15,603 nucleotides of DNA from assembly GCA_029939635.1 (NCBI GenBank), contig JAOZSN010000064.1:1-15603 (forward strand), written 5' to 3'. Position 1 is the first letter of the stretch. Each line of letters starts with the position of its first letter. The notes under the pieces were generated by a model. It made no database searches and was not told where the DNA came from. It worked only from the letters and a program-made list of their open reading frames with translations. The translations under genes were made by a program, and so were the position numbers. Positions 1 through 8,200 of the stretch are shown here, one piece after another. The DNA comes from Deltaproteobacteria bacterium. Lineage in GTDB: Bacteria; Desulfobacterota; Desulfobulbia; Desulfobulbales; SURF-16.

Positions 1-1405
1 CCACCATATTTATCAGCTCCAGATCAAAACCAGAGTTAGTGCCATCCTTATCAATGCAATTCAACAGAATCTCACCGGCCCCTAAGGCCTCACAGCCGGT
101 GACCAACTGCACCGCATCCAAATCACGCCCCTCCCGGCCCCCCTTCACTGTACATTGGTACCAACAATAGTTTTCACCATTGGGGCCAGGGGATGACGTT
201 TTGATAGTGTGATGAGAGGTTTCCGCAGGATCAGCAACATAGACCCGCCGTGGATCAACCGAGACCACCACCGCCTGGGCACCATACACCACAGAAATCT
301 GCTCAATGGCACTTTTGCCTGTCTTGACACCGGTTTGCAGATAATCTTCCACGGCATAGACAGCATCACTGCCAATGGAAATTTTATCAGCTCCTGAGCG
401 AAAGTATTCAGCTGCCACATCACGGGCCGTATAAAAATTACCGCCTGAGTCAGTAAATTCTCTGATACCACCACCAATAGTTAAAGGCACGAAAACTTTT
501 TCAGACGTACGCCGCAAGACATCGAGCATAGGCTGATCCTTCATGGGGAAATCCCGGAAGCCGGTGATATTAAGAAAGGTAATCTCATCTGCCCCTTCTT
601 TGTAATAGCGCTGGGCCAACTCCACTGGCATGCCGAGATTACGAACCTCACCTTCTGCCCGCACATCATACTGGTCACCTTTAGTAACCACCAAGTCACC
701 AGCGTCATTACTACGCACATCAAGGCAGGCGATGATGCGCTTGGCTATACGGGTGTCGGTTTTAATTTGCAAGGCCGTATCCGGTGCGGAGAGATCATCA
801 TTACTTAAAAAATTTTGGAAAATATTCAGCCCAGTTGTGCCACTTTTTTCAGGGTGAAACTGCATAGCGCATACATTGCCTTTCTGCACTGCGCTAACAA
901 AATCCTGCCCCCCGTACCTGGTGGAGGTTAACAACCATGACTTATTTTCAGCCATGAGCGGCGCAAAAAAGGAATGGACAAAGTAAACCTTGCTCCCATC
1001 ATAGTTTTGCAAAAGAGGCGCATCTGGCTTATGAATCGTCAGGCCGTTCCAGCCAATTTGTGGCACCGACAAGGTAGCAGGAAAGCGCTGCACCTGGCCG
1101 TCCAAAATACCAAGCCCTGCTACCCCAGGTGTCTCTGCACTTCCCTCAAACAAGGTCTGCAGACCAAGGCATATACCGAGGAATGGCTTATTCTCATGAA
1201 TATGACGAATCAACGCCTCAACACAACCCAAATCCAGCAAACGATCCATGGCATGACCAAAACTACCAACCCCAGGGAACACCAACCTTTCAGCTTTTGC
1301 TATGTCTGCTGCACTACTAACCGTCTGCACAGCAAACCCTTGTTTTTTAATAGCATTGCGCACGCTACGAACATTACCAGCACCGTAATCAAGAAGTGTT
1401 ATCAT
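1..1405 (-). CDS. hisHF: Imidazole glycerol phosphate synthase, HisH-HisF fusion (3' end missing)
   Basis: Catalyses the fifth step of histidine synthesis: glutamine-derived ammonia and PRFAR give imidazole glycerol phosphate and AICAR. I translated the frame from the ATG at 1405 to the window edge and found it open (468 codons). The N-terminal half is a HisH glutaminase: start MITLLDYGAGNVRS, nucleophile Cys79 in GICLGLQT, and catalytic His184/Glu186 in QFHPEKS. The C-terminal half is the HisF (beta-alpha)8 barrel from about residue 220, with Asp229 in IIACLDVRSND and Asp384 in SVDPRRV matching the two catalytic Asp of HisF, and FVPLTIGGGI as a phosphate-binding loop. In most bacteria hisH and hisF are separate genes. 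This fused order, plus inserts such as GPNGENYCWYQCTVKGG, is the layout of eukaryotic HIS7. The last part of the barrel lies outside the window. The start is preceded by a modest AGG. Identification is secure. Confidence 0.96.
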   Translation of the reverse strand, partial: MITLLDYGAGNVRSVRNAIKKQGFAVQTVSSAADIAKAERLVFPGVGSFGHAMDRLLDLGCVEALIRHIHENKPFLGICLGLQTLFEGSAETPGVAGLGILDGQVQRFPATLSVPQIGWNGLTIHKPDAPLLQNYDGSKVYFVHSFFAPLMAENKSWLLTSTRYGGQDFVSAVQKGNVCAMQFHPEKSGTTGLNIFQNFLSNDDLSAPDTALQIKTDTRIAKRIIACLDVRSNDAGDLVVTKGDQYDVRAEGEVRNLGMPVELAQRYYKEGADEITFLNITGFRDFPMKDQPMLDVLRRTSEKVFVPLTIGGGIREFTDSGGNFYTARDVAAEYFRSGADKISIGSDAVYAVEDYLQTGVKTGKSAIEQISVVYGAQAVVVSVDPRRVYVADPAETSHHTIKTSSPGPNGENYCWYQCTVKGGREGRDLDAVQLVTGCEALGAGEILLNCIDKDGTNSGFDLELINMV

Positions 1406-1671
1406 ACCATCATACCTATTATTTTTATCAGACAAGGAGAATGCCCAACGACAAGCCCCTTGCAATTGCTTATAGCCACTTATGTACCAAATAAATTCGA
1501 GAAACCGAGCTACTATACCATAAATGAAGCCGCAGCTCACTAAACTGAATGACAATTCATGCTTTCTCCTTGCTATTTCAACGACTTACTATATTAATAT
1601 AGAAGGGATTAAATATTAAAGGCTACCCTTTAGCCTGCACGGAAAAAGAAAATGATGCACGGGGGCAAATC
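1406..1671. other. Divergent intergenic region between hisHF and the MORN gene
   Basis: This 266-base stretch separates two divergent genes and must hold both start regions. It contains a 14-bp perfect palindrome (1589-1602). A small hairpin (AGGCTA, 5-nt loop, TAGCCT; 1620-1636) lies in the probable leader of the MORN gene. On the minus strand a six-codon frame, MNCHSV then stop (1560-1540), follows a strong AAGGAG. A TATAAG box on the minus strand could be a -10 for hisHF but has no good -35 partner. No gene or RNA that I recognise is present. Confidence 0.5.
1589..1602. promoter_or_regulatory. Perfect 14-bp palindrome, possible operator or promoter core
   Basis: CTATATTAATATAG is identical to its reverse complement and lies about 70 bases before the MORN start. 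On the plus strand TATTAA within it could serve as a -10, 16 bases after TTGCTA at 1570-1575. That is only a fair sigma-70 match. It could instead bind a dimeric repressor, or be a chance product of AT-rich promoter DNA. Confidence 0.3.
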
Positions 1672-3258
1672 ATGTTTCGCCATTCATCTGTAACCACCTG
1701 TATTTTTACAATTTTTTTATTACTCCATACAGCTCCAGCCCTTCAGGCTCGTTGTATTGAAGGCGACTGCGAAGAGGGCTTCGGCATCTCTGAAAGTCGC
1801 AGCGGTATGCGCTATGAGGGCGATTGGAAATACGGCACCAAAGAAGGTGTGGGTACCCAGATATATCCCAATGGCGACAAATATATCGGCCAATGGTCAG
1901 ACGGGGCGCGCAGCGGTAAAGGCACCATGTATTTTGCCAGTGGCACCAGCATCAAGGGCATCTATCAAGACGGAAAACTTGTCTCCACCATCGAAGAAAC
2001 AAAACCCTCGACTGTGGCAAAAAAGCCGAAGACAACCAGCAGCAAACAGACGTCCAAAAAATCTGCCAGTAAGATTACCAAGGTATACCAATTTCCTGGT
2101 GGCATTAAGTATATCGGTGCCATGAAAAATGGCATTCCCCATGGCCAAGGAACCATGACTTCGCCGGACGGCAATAAATATAGTGGCATGTTTAAAAATG
2201 GTGTGCGTAATGGCCAAGGAACCTTAACCACCTCTGCCGGAATTATCCATATTGGTTTTTTTGTCAACAACAAGCCCAATGGCCATGGCAAACGTACCTA
2301 TCCAGGCCGTGGAACATACAGTGGCAACTGGAAAGATGGCCTCAAAAACAGCCAAGGCACCTTTACTTTCACCGACAAGGGTCGATACACCGGAAGTTGG
2401 AAGGATGGGATGTATCATGGCCAGGGAGCCCGTATTTGGGCAAATGGCTCCAAATATATTGGCAAATTTACTGCTGGGGAAGTAAGCGGCCAAGGCACCT
2501 ACACCGCTGCTGACGGAGCGACTTATCTGGGTCAAATAAAACAAGGAACAGCTCAAGGGTCAGGTCACACCACCTACCGAAACGGTGCCACCTATTTTGG
2601 CACCTACACCAACGGCCAAAAAAATGGACAGGGAAGTTATTCTTTCAGGAACGGCCATAAATATGTTGGCCAGTTCAACAAAGGAGCTTTTGGCCCTAAG
2701 GGTATCTTCACCTTTAATGATGGTCGTGTCCATGACGGCCTGTGGAAAAATAACACCTTTGAAGGTAAGGGTGTCTATACCCTAAAAAATAACAGCAGAT
2801 TTTCAGGAAACTTCAAGGCCAACAAGGCAGAAGGGGCAGGAACGTATACCTACCCCAACGGCGATAAATACAAAGGTGACTTCAATAAAGGGGTACGTGA
2901 GGGGACAGGCTCATATACCTTCAAAGATGGAGCGGTCTTCACTGGTAAATGGAAAAACAACCTGCGTAATGGCAAGGGTAAATACACCTTTAGCAATGGT
3001 ATTGACTGTATAGGCACATGGAAGGATGATAAACTTACCGGCACCCCAACCTTCCAATACCCCAACGGTGATATGTACCGTGGTGGCCTACAGAAAGGAC
3101 TACGTAATGCCAAAGGTGTCTATCTCTTCAAAAATGGTGATAAATTTGAGGGAAACTGGGCAAATGGCTCGATGAACGGCACAGGAGTGTACACGGCTAA
3201 GAATGGAACACCGCAAAAAGGAATATGGAAGAACAACAAACTGGTAGCGAAGAACTAA
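1672..3258 (+). CDS. Exported MORN-repeat protein
   Basis: A 528-residue protein of unknown role built almost wholly of MORN repeats. The N-terminus (MFRHSSVTTCIFTIFLLLHT, then APALQA) looks like a Sec signal peptide cleaved near residue 26, placing it in the periplasm or on the surface. Two full 23-residue repeats and a half repeat (48-102) come first. A Lys/Ser/Thr-rich linker (about 103-146) follows, then 16 uninterrupted 23-residue repeats (147-514) and a final half repeat. Each follows a YxGxWKNGxxxGxGxYTFxNGxK pattern, so the period is exact with no slippage. MORN repeats form elongated beta-hairpin solenoids linked to lipid or protein binding; no catalytic domain is visible. The ATG at 1672 follows a GGGGG stretch, and no other in-frame start lies just upstream. 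It is transcribed alone, convergent to the response regulator gene. The MORN assignment is certain; the function is not. Confidence 0.93.
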   Translation: MFRHSSVTTCIFTIFLLLHTAPALQARCIEGDCEEGFGISESRSGMRYEGDWKYGTKEGVGTQIYPNGDKYIGQWSDGARSGKGTMYFASGTSIKGIYQDGKLVSTIEETKPSTVAKKPKTTSSKQTSKKSASKITKVYQFPGGIKYIGAMKNGIPHGQGTMTSPDGNKYSGMFKNGVRNGQGTLTTSAGIIHIGFFVNNKPNGHGKRTYPGRGTYSGNWKDGLKNSQGTFTFTDKGRYTGSWKDGMYHGQGARIWANGSKYIGKFTAGEVSGQGTYTAADGATYLGQIKQGTAQGSGHTTYRNGATYFGTYTNGQKNGQGSYSFRNGHKYVGQFNKGAFGPKGIFTFNDGRVHDGLWKNNTFEGKGVYTLKNNSRFSGNFKANKAEGAGTYTYPNGDKYKGDFNKGVREGTGSYTFKDGAVFTGKWKNNLRNGKGKYTFSNGIDCIGTWKDDKLTGTPTFQYPNGDMYRGGLQKGLRNAKGVYLFKNGDKFEGNWANGSMNGTGVYTAKNGTPQKGIWKNNKLVAKN

Positions 3259-3302
3259 ACTAAAAAAAATCGGGAGAGGGCATTCTGAATACTAACTTTT
3301 CA

Positions 3303-5357
3303 CTACTGCACTGGAATACTCTTGCCCTCCGTCAACATCGCATAAAACTCCTCAGCTGGCACTGGCTTGCTGAACATAAATCCCTGCATCATATCGCAAT
3401 TCAGGCCCTGCAAAAATTTACACTGGGCCATCTCTTCTACCCCTTCAGCAACGACACTTAAGCCTAAACTACGTGCCATGGAAACAATGGCTGTGGTGAT
3501 GGCCACACTATCGCCATCATCGGGAAGATCATCGACAAAGGACTTATCAATTTTCAGGGTATGAATGGGAAAACGCTTCAGGTAATTTAAGGATGAGTAG
3601 CCGGTACCAAAATCATCAATGGACAGCTTTACCCCCATGTTATTAATCTCATGCAAGATATCCATGGCGTTTTCCTCATTTTCCATAACAACGCCTTCGG
3701 TGATTTCTAACTCTAACCCCTCGGGAGGCAATTGGGTCTCCTGCAAAATGGTACTCACCATACTGACCAAGGTCTCCTCATCAAACTGACGAGGAGACAG
3801 GTTCACCGCCACCGAGACTTCAAATCCCTCATCCCACCACTCCTTCACCTGGCTGGCAGCAGTCTTTAATACCCACTCACCAAGTAAAACAATAAGACCC
3901 GTACTTTCAGCCAAAGGGATAAACTCCAAAGGTGACACCATACCACCCTCAGGAGGAAACCAACGCACCAAGGCCTCCATACCGATAATCTTGCCGGTGG
4001 CAAGACTTACCTTGGGCTGATAGAAGACAGCAAATTCCTCTTTGTCCAAAGCCCGTCGCAGCTTTCCCTCCAAAGCCAGTAATGCTGAAATTTTCTTATC
4101 CATCTCAGGCAGAAAAACCTGATAGGTATTACCACCCTTCACCTTGGCCTGGGCCATGGCAATATCTCCATTTTTCATGAGTGTCTCCTGACTGGAGCCA
4201 TCCTCGGGAAAAAAGGTGATACCAATACTGGTAGTGATAAAAAGTTCATGACCATCATGGAAAATAGGTAGAGACAAGCTCATATTAATCTGCTCTGCCA
4301 CCTTTACCGCCCACTCCGCATTGGGCAAATCTTCCAGCAACACGCCAAACTCATCAGAACCCAGACGAGCAACCACAGCATTACCAAGGCACCCACCAAG
4401 ACGGCGGGACACCTCATTGAGCAAGACATCACCAACCGTATGTCCCAGGCTATCGTTAATCTGCTTAAAATGGTCAAGATCAAGAATGAGCACTGCCAAC
4501 TTTTCCTGGTGACGGTCAGCATCTTCCAGGGCATCGGCAAGACGAAGCTGAAAGGCTATACGATTGGGCAACCCGGTCAAGCCATCATGGTTAGCCTGAT
4601 ATTTCAACTCATCTTGATGGCGCTTAATCTCCGACATGTCATGGAACACTGCCACATAATTAATGATCTCACCCCAGAGGTTACGCACAGCGGTGAGAGC
4701 CAACTTCTCGGGAAATTTTTCGCCATTTTTACGGCGATTCCACACCTCGCCCGACCAATAATCCTGCTTATCAAGAAGATGAGCAATATCGTAGGAATCT
4801 TCTTCATCACGAACCTGGAGGATGTCAAAATGGCTGCCGATCAAATCGTCAGAAGAATAGCCGCTAATATCACAGGCCATGGGGTTGGCCTGACGAATAT
4901 ACATCTTCGGGTCAGCGACCAAAATCCCCTCCAGACTATGCTGGAAAATATTTTCAAAAAAGCTCAGCTGGTTCATTTGACTAAGCTTAGACTGCACCCG
5001 AACCTTTACTTCTAAGGCATGGAACGGCTTGGAGATATAATCACAGCCGCCAAGCTGGAAGCCTTTGGCAACATTTTCGGTATCTGACAGAGCAGTGATA
5101 AAAATAATGGGAATGAAACAGGTAGATTCATCCTCTTTGAGTTGACGACACACCTCAAAGCCATCCATCTCTGGCATCATAATATCCAGCAAAATCAAGT
5201 CTGGCTTGTTTTTGCGAACAAATTCTAACGCTTTGACGCCGTTGGTAGCAATACCAAGGCGATAATCCTCCCGCAAAACATCGGCAAGAAGATCAATATT
5301 GAGCATGGTATCATCAACAATCAACACCAGCGGTTTTTTTATCTTTTCAAGAGTCAT
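3303..5357 (-). CDS. Response regulator with PAS, GSDEF and EAL domains (c-di-GMP enzyme)
   Basis: A 684-residue cytoplasmic output protein. Residues 9-125 are a receiver domain: acidic pair Asp15/Asp16, phospho-acceptor Asp58 in LILLDIMMPEMDG, Thr88 and Lys110. A PAS/PAC domain follows (about 132-245). The GGDEF domain (about 252-415) has the signature GSDEF (333-337) with metal-binding Asp293. The usual RxxD inhibitory site is absent: its R and D positions are Leu324 and Ala327. The EAL domain (about 430-675) keeps the residues expected of an active c-di-GMP phosphodiesterase: Glu461 (EAL), Asn519, Glu551, Asp581/Asp582 in DDFGTGYSS, Lys602, Glu638 and Gln658. I infer mainly PDE activity, with cyclase activity uncertain. 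The gene lies 42 bases after the hybrid kinase gene on the same strand, so phosphotransfer from that kinase's HPt is likely. The start has only a weak AAAG ribosome site. Confidence 0.95.
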   Translation of the reverse strand: MTLEKIKKPLVLIVDDTMLNIDLLADVLREDYRLGIATNGVKALEFVRKNKPDLILLDIMMPEMDGFEVCRQLKEDESTCFIPIIFITALSDTENVAKGFQLGGCDYISKPFHALEVKVRVQSKLSQMNQLSFFENIFQHSLEGILVADPKMYIRQANPMACDISGYSSDDLIGSHFDILQVRDEEDSYDIAHLLDKQDYWSGEVWNRRKNGEKFPEKLALTAVRNLWGEIINYVAVFHDMSEIKRHQDELKYQANHDGLTGLPNRIAFQLRLADALEDADRHQEKLAVLILDLDHFKQINDSLGHTVGDVLLNEVSRRLGGCLGNAVVARLGSDEFGVLLEDLPNAEWAVKVAEQINMSLSLPIFHDGHELFITTSIGITFFPEDGSSQETLMKNGDIAMAQAKVKGGNTYQVFLPEMDKKISALLALEGKLRRALDKEEFAVFYQPKVSLATGKIIGMEALVRWFPPEGGMVSPLEFIPLAESTGLIVLLGEWVLKTAASQVKEWWDEGFEVSVAVNLSPRQFDEETLVSMVSTILQETQLPPEGLELEITEGVVMENEENAMDILHEINNMGVKLSIDDFGTGYSSLNYLKRFPIHTLKIDKSFVDDLPDDGDSVAITTAIVSMARSLGLSVVAEGVEEMAQCKFLQGLNCDMMQGFMFSKPVPAEEFYAMLTEGKSIPVQ

Positions 5358-5399
5358 ATCTTTGATTCATATTTTCCACGTGATCTATACAAAAACGTA

Positions 5400-8000
5400 T
5401 CATGCCTCCAGCGACAAACCTTCGATAATCTTTTCCACCAAACTATGCGCCTCTTCATACTGATACATACGAATCATCTGATCAAGGGTAGCCACATCCG
5501 GAGAGACAAGATTCACCTCTAATTCACGAAAGGCAGCGTTAATATTATCATACATTGATTGATCAAGGGAATCAGCTAATTCATGTAATATCCCTACCAC
5601 TTTCTGTTGATCGACAACAACAATATCTCCCTGCTCCTCCTTGGGCATCCCTCCTTCACCCTGGTAAAAACCTAAACCCTGTATCACCTCGGCCAAATCA
5701 GCAAGCAGCAGGCCAATCTGCTCTGGGGCAGGTAATGTTCCAGACTTACAGCCCTCTTCCATTTTACGGGCACGTTCAGCAAGGGCATCTGCCCCCACTG
5801 TACCACTGCTGCCTTTCAAAGAATGGACCAGGGTCTGAACAGCCTTCACATCTCGATCATCCAACGCCTTGGCCAACCGGCCATCAAACGTATGATAATC
5901 AAGACAAAAAGTCTCAACGACCCGTCTGTACACATCCTCCTCTACCCCAAGGCGAACCATAGCCCCCTGTGGGTCAATAGTAGAGGAATAATGCTGGGCA
6001 ACGCCAGCTTCACCTGTTGGAACCTGCGGGACAGGGGAAGAAATTGTCCCTTTTTCCTCCCCAAAAAAGCGAGCCAGAACCTGCTCAACATGCTTCTTAT
6101 TTACTGGTTTACTGACGTAATCATCAGCACCGGCCTGCAGGCAGCGCTCACGATCATGCTCTAGGGCATGGGCGGTCAAAGCAATGATGGGCAAACTGCC
6201 ACCTTTCTCCATAGCACGTATCTTGGCAATGGCATTATAGCCGTCCATCACCGGCATCTGCATATCCATTAGCACCGCATCATAGCTATGCAAAGCAACC
6301 TTATCCACACCTAGCTTACCGTTAACAGCTGTATCAACAGTGACGCCCATGCCGGTGAGCATGGCCTCAGCAATCCCACGATTTATTTCATTATCCTCAA
6401 CCACCAGAATATGCAGCCCAGACAGATCCAAGGCCGTATCAGCCAGAGCGCGTGAGGGAAGTGGCGCTTTTACACCTTCAGCAACCTGCTCAGCCTGCCA
6501 CCCCAAGCGAACCTGCACCGTAAAAACACAACCCTTCCCCGCCTCCCCTTCCACCGTAATGGTCCCGCCCATCATCTTGGCTAGACGCTTAGAAATGGCA
6601 AGCCCCAGACCTGTGCCGCCGAACTCACGGGTCATGGAAGAATCCTCCTGATGAAAGGCATCAAAAATACGATAGATACTTGACTTAGGTAAACCTATGC
6701 CGGTGTCTGTTACCTTAATAATAAGTTCAACCTCATCATCTCCCTTGTCCCGACAGGAAAACTTTGTTGTCACGGAACCACTCTTGGTAAATTTCAGACC
6801 ATTATCCACCAGATTATCGACGATCTGACGCAGGCGACCAATATCACCAACCAGCAAATCAGGCACATCACCTTCGCAGCTTACCACAAAATCAAGATGC
6901 TCCTGCATTGCCTTATGCCGGAAGGTATCCTCAACGCCGTTTGCCAAATCAGACAGCCTGAAGGTCTTTACATCCAAGGGAAGATTCCCGGCCTCCAGCC
7001 GGGAAAAATCCAAAATATCACGAACAACCAGAAGTAAAGCGTGGGAAGATTCCTGTATGATCTTCAGGTAATTACCAACCTTAGGGGAGACCTCTTCCTC
7101 AGTGGCCAAATCACAGGCAGCAATGATACCATTCATGGGAGTACGAATTTCATGGCTCATATTAGCCAAGAAATCACTTTTAACCGTGGCAGCATTATCC
7201 GCTCGAGTTTTTTCATGACGCAGGCGAGTATTTATTTCCTGTAGAGCGGCGGTACGGGTCTCGACTCGTGACTCCAGGCGATCCAGCAAAGAGACCATAT
7301 CCTTCTCCCTGGAGACAATCTCATCAAGGAGCAAGTTTACAGAAGCGGTCAAGCCATCCATGCTGCCACCACTGCGTTCACTGGCCACCCGCAAGGAAAA
7401 ATCTTTCCGCTCACAAATATCCTGCACCGTGCCAGCCAAACGCGATATAGGCTGTTCAACCTGCGTTTCCAAACGAGAAAGGAGTACAGCAGTAATGAGC
7501 AAAATCAGGGATGCCACCAGCAGAATAACCAGAACCACGGGTAAAAACCTAACAGGATGACCACAGCTATCAATCTCCAACCACAGGTGACCGAGCACAT
7601 CCTGACCATGGGCAACGGCGTAGGCCTTACCACAACCCACCATACAGGTAACCGACATGGCACTGGAAATCTGCTCAGGAACCTCCACCCTGCCAACACC
7701 TGGATTGCGATAGGTAAAAATACGTTTACCATCAGCAAGATAGAGCCCCACCCCACGTATACCGTCATAGCTCTTCACATCATGCTGCCAGGTCAACGAG
7801 GCATCTGCGGAGGAGGAGAGCAGAACATTACGCACATCAGCAAGCAGAACAGAGGCCACAAGATCTAACTCGCGCTCACTGGTATGACGCACCATATTTA
7901 CGCCCCGCCAAGCCAAAAGCAGGCTCGTAACCGTGAGTAGGCCCACAACCAAAGATATGACCAGCAGAGACCGCTTGTTATTGGTAGAAAAAAAGCGCAT
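5400..8000 (-). CDS. Hybrid sensor histidine kinase with REC and HPt domains (BarA/GacS architecture)
   Basis: A membrane sensor kinase of 866 residues from the ATG at 8000. TM segments are at about 11-31 and 152-174, flanking a periplasmic domain of roughly 120 residues with a small resemblance to CHASE8-type sensors (GVGLYLADGKRIFTYRN). It carries Cys119/Cys123 in CMVGC plus Cys146. HAMP (about 175-228) and a short coiled coil lead to the HisKA domain with His283 in SHEIRTP. The ATPase has an N-box (QIVDNLVDNGLKFT), DTGIG at 432-436 and GGTGLGL at 461-467. The receiver (529-646) has phospho-acceptor Asp579 and Lys631; the HPt has His726 in LVHSLKGSSG. An acidic tail of about 85 residues of unknown role ends the protein. 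The frame can be extended to a TTG at 8036, but that adds only a T-rich, hydrophobic stretch, so I prefer the ATG; neither start has a good ribosome site. It forms an operon with the downstream response regulator. Confidence 0.94.
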   Translation of the reverse strand: MRFFSTNNKRSLLVISLVVGLLTVTSLLLAWRGVNMVRHTSERELDLVASVLLADVRNVLLSSSADASLTWQHDVKSYDGIRGVGLYLADGKRIFTYRNPGVGRVEVPEQISSAMSVTCMVGCGKAYAVAHGQDVLGHLWLEIDSCGHPVRFLPVVLVILLVASLILLITAVLLSRLETQVEQPISRLAGTVQDICERKDFSLRVASERSGGSMDGLTASVNLLLDEIVSREKDMVSLLDRLESRVETRTAALQEINTRLRHEKTRADNAATVKSDFLANMSHEIRTPMNGIIAACDLATEEEVSPKVGNYLKIIQESSHALLLVVRDILDFSRLEAGNLPLDVKTFRLSDLANGVEDTFRHKAMQEHLDFVVSCEGDVPDLLVGDIGRLRQIVDNLVDNGLKFTKSGSVTTKFSCRDKGDDEVELIIKVTDTGIGLPKSSIYRIFDAFHQEDSSMTREFGGTGLGLAISKRLAKMMGGTITVEGEAGKGCVFTVQVRLGWQAEQVAEGVKAPLPSRALADTALDLSGLHILVVEDNEINRGIAEAMLTGMGVTVDTAVNGKLGVDKVALHSYDAVLMDMQMPVMDGYNAIAKIRAMEKGGSLPIIALTAHALEHDRERCLQAGADDYVSKPVNKKHVEQVLARFFGEEKGTISSPVPQVPTGEAGVAQHYSSTIDPQGAMVRLGVEEDVYRRVVETFCLDYHTFDGRLAKALDDRDVKAVQTLVHSLKGSSGTVGADALAERARKMEEGCKSGTLPAPEQIGLLLADLAEVIQGLGFYQGEGGMPKEEQGDIVVVDQQKVVGILHELADSLDQSMYDNINAAFRELEVNLVSPDVATLDQMIRMYQYEEAHSLVEKIIEGLSLEA

Positions 8001-8061
8001 AAACAAAAAAAGTAAGGAGGCAGTAGTAAGAACCAAGGAACCATTAATTGAGAAACAGAGA

Positions 8062-8110
8062 AGTCAGGAGTAAGGAGAGAGCAACCACTCCATCTCCTCA
8101 TACTCTGACT
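8062..8110. repeat. Imperfect inverted repeat between the kinase gene and umuD
   Basis: The left arm (AGTCAG, bulged G, AGTA, AGGAGA; 8062-8078) pairs with the right arm (TCTCCT, bulged CA, TACT, CTGACT; 8093-8110) around a 14-nt loop, giving 16 base pairs with two small bulges. It lies in the 200-base divergent region, probably in the leader of the histidine kinase transcript. No T-run follows on either strand, so it is a poor terminator. It may be an RNA hairpin or a protein site. Confidence 0.45.
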
Positions 8111-8165
8111 CCTACCATTTAACATCGTATCCACCTCTCATGGCAAGAAGAATGTCTATTTCTCC

Positions 8166-8193
8166 TTGTATTTAATGGCAGATAACAATACAA
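8166..8193. promoter_or_regulatory. Inverted repeat ahead of umuD, candidate SOS operator
   Basis: The perfect 7-bp arms TTGTATT (8166-8172) and AATACAA (8187-8193) are separated by 14 bases, and the element ends 7 bases before the umuD start codon. umuDC operons are normally LexA-repressed, so an operator is expected here. The sequence does not match the E. coli CTGT-N8-ACAG box, and LexA boxes differ widely between phyla. Assigning it to LexA is therefore an inference from position only. Confidence 0.35.
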
Positions 8194-8200
8194 AACCAGT

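Noticed and set aside
974..1543. 189-codon plus-strand frame opposite hisHF
   Set aside because: It overlaps the conserved HisH coding region in antisense and shows no protein family features.
1540..1560. Classical histidine attenuator ahead of hisHF
   Set aside because: The only short leader frame has a single His codon, and I see no terminator/antiterminator hairpin pair with a T-run.
1885..3240. DNA-level tandem repeat array or CRISPR in the MORN gene
   Set aside because: The periodicity is at the protein level (23 residues); the DNA copies have diverged and the frame is a continuous coding sequence.
3259..3302. Bidirectional terminator between the MORN gene and the response regulator gene
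   Set aside because: The 44 bases contain an A-run but no stem of useful length.
4440..5015. 191-codon plus-strand frame opposite the response regulator
   Set aside because: It is antisense to the PAS and GGDEF coding region, which is fully conserved in the real frame.
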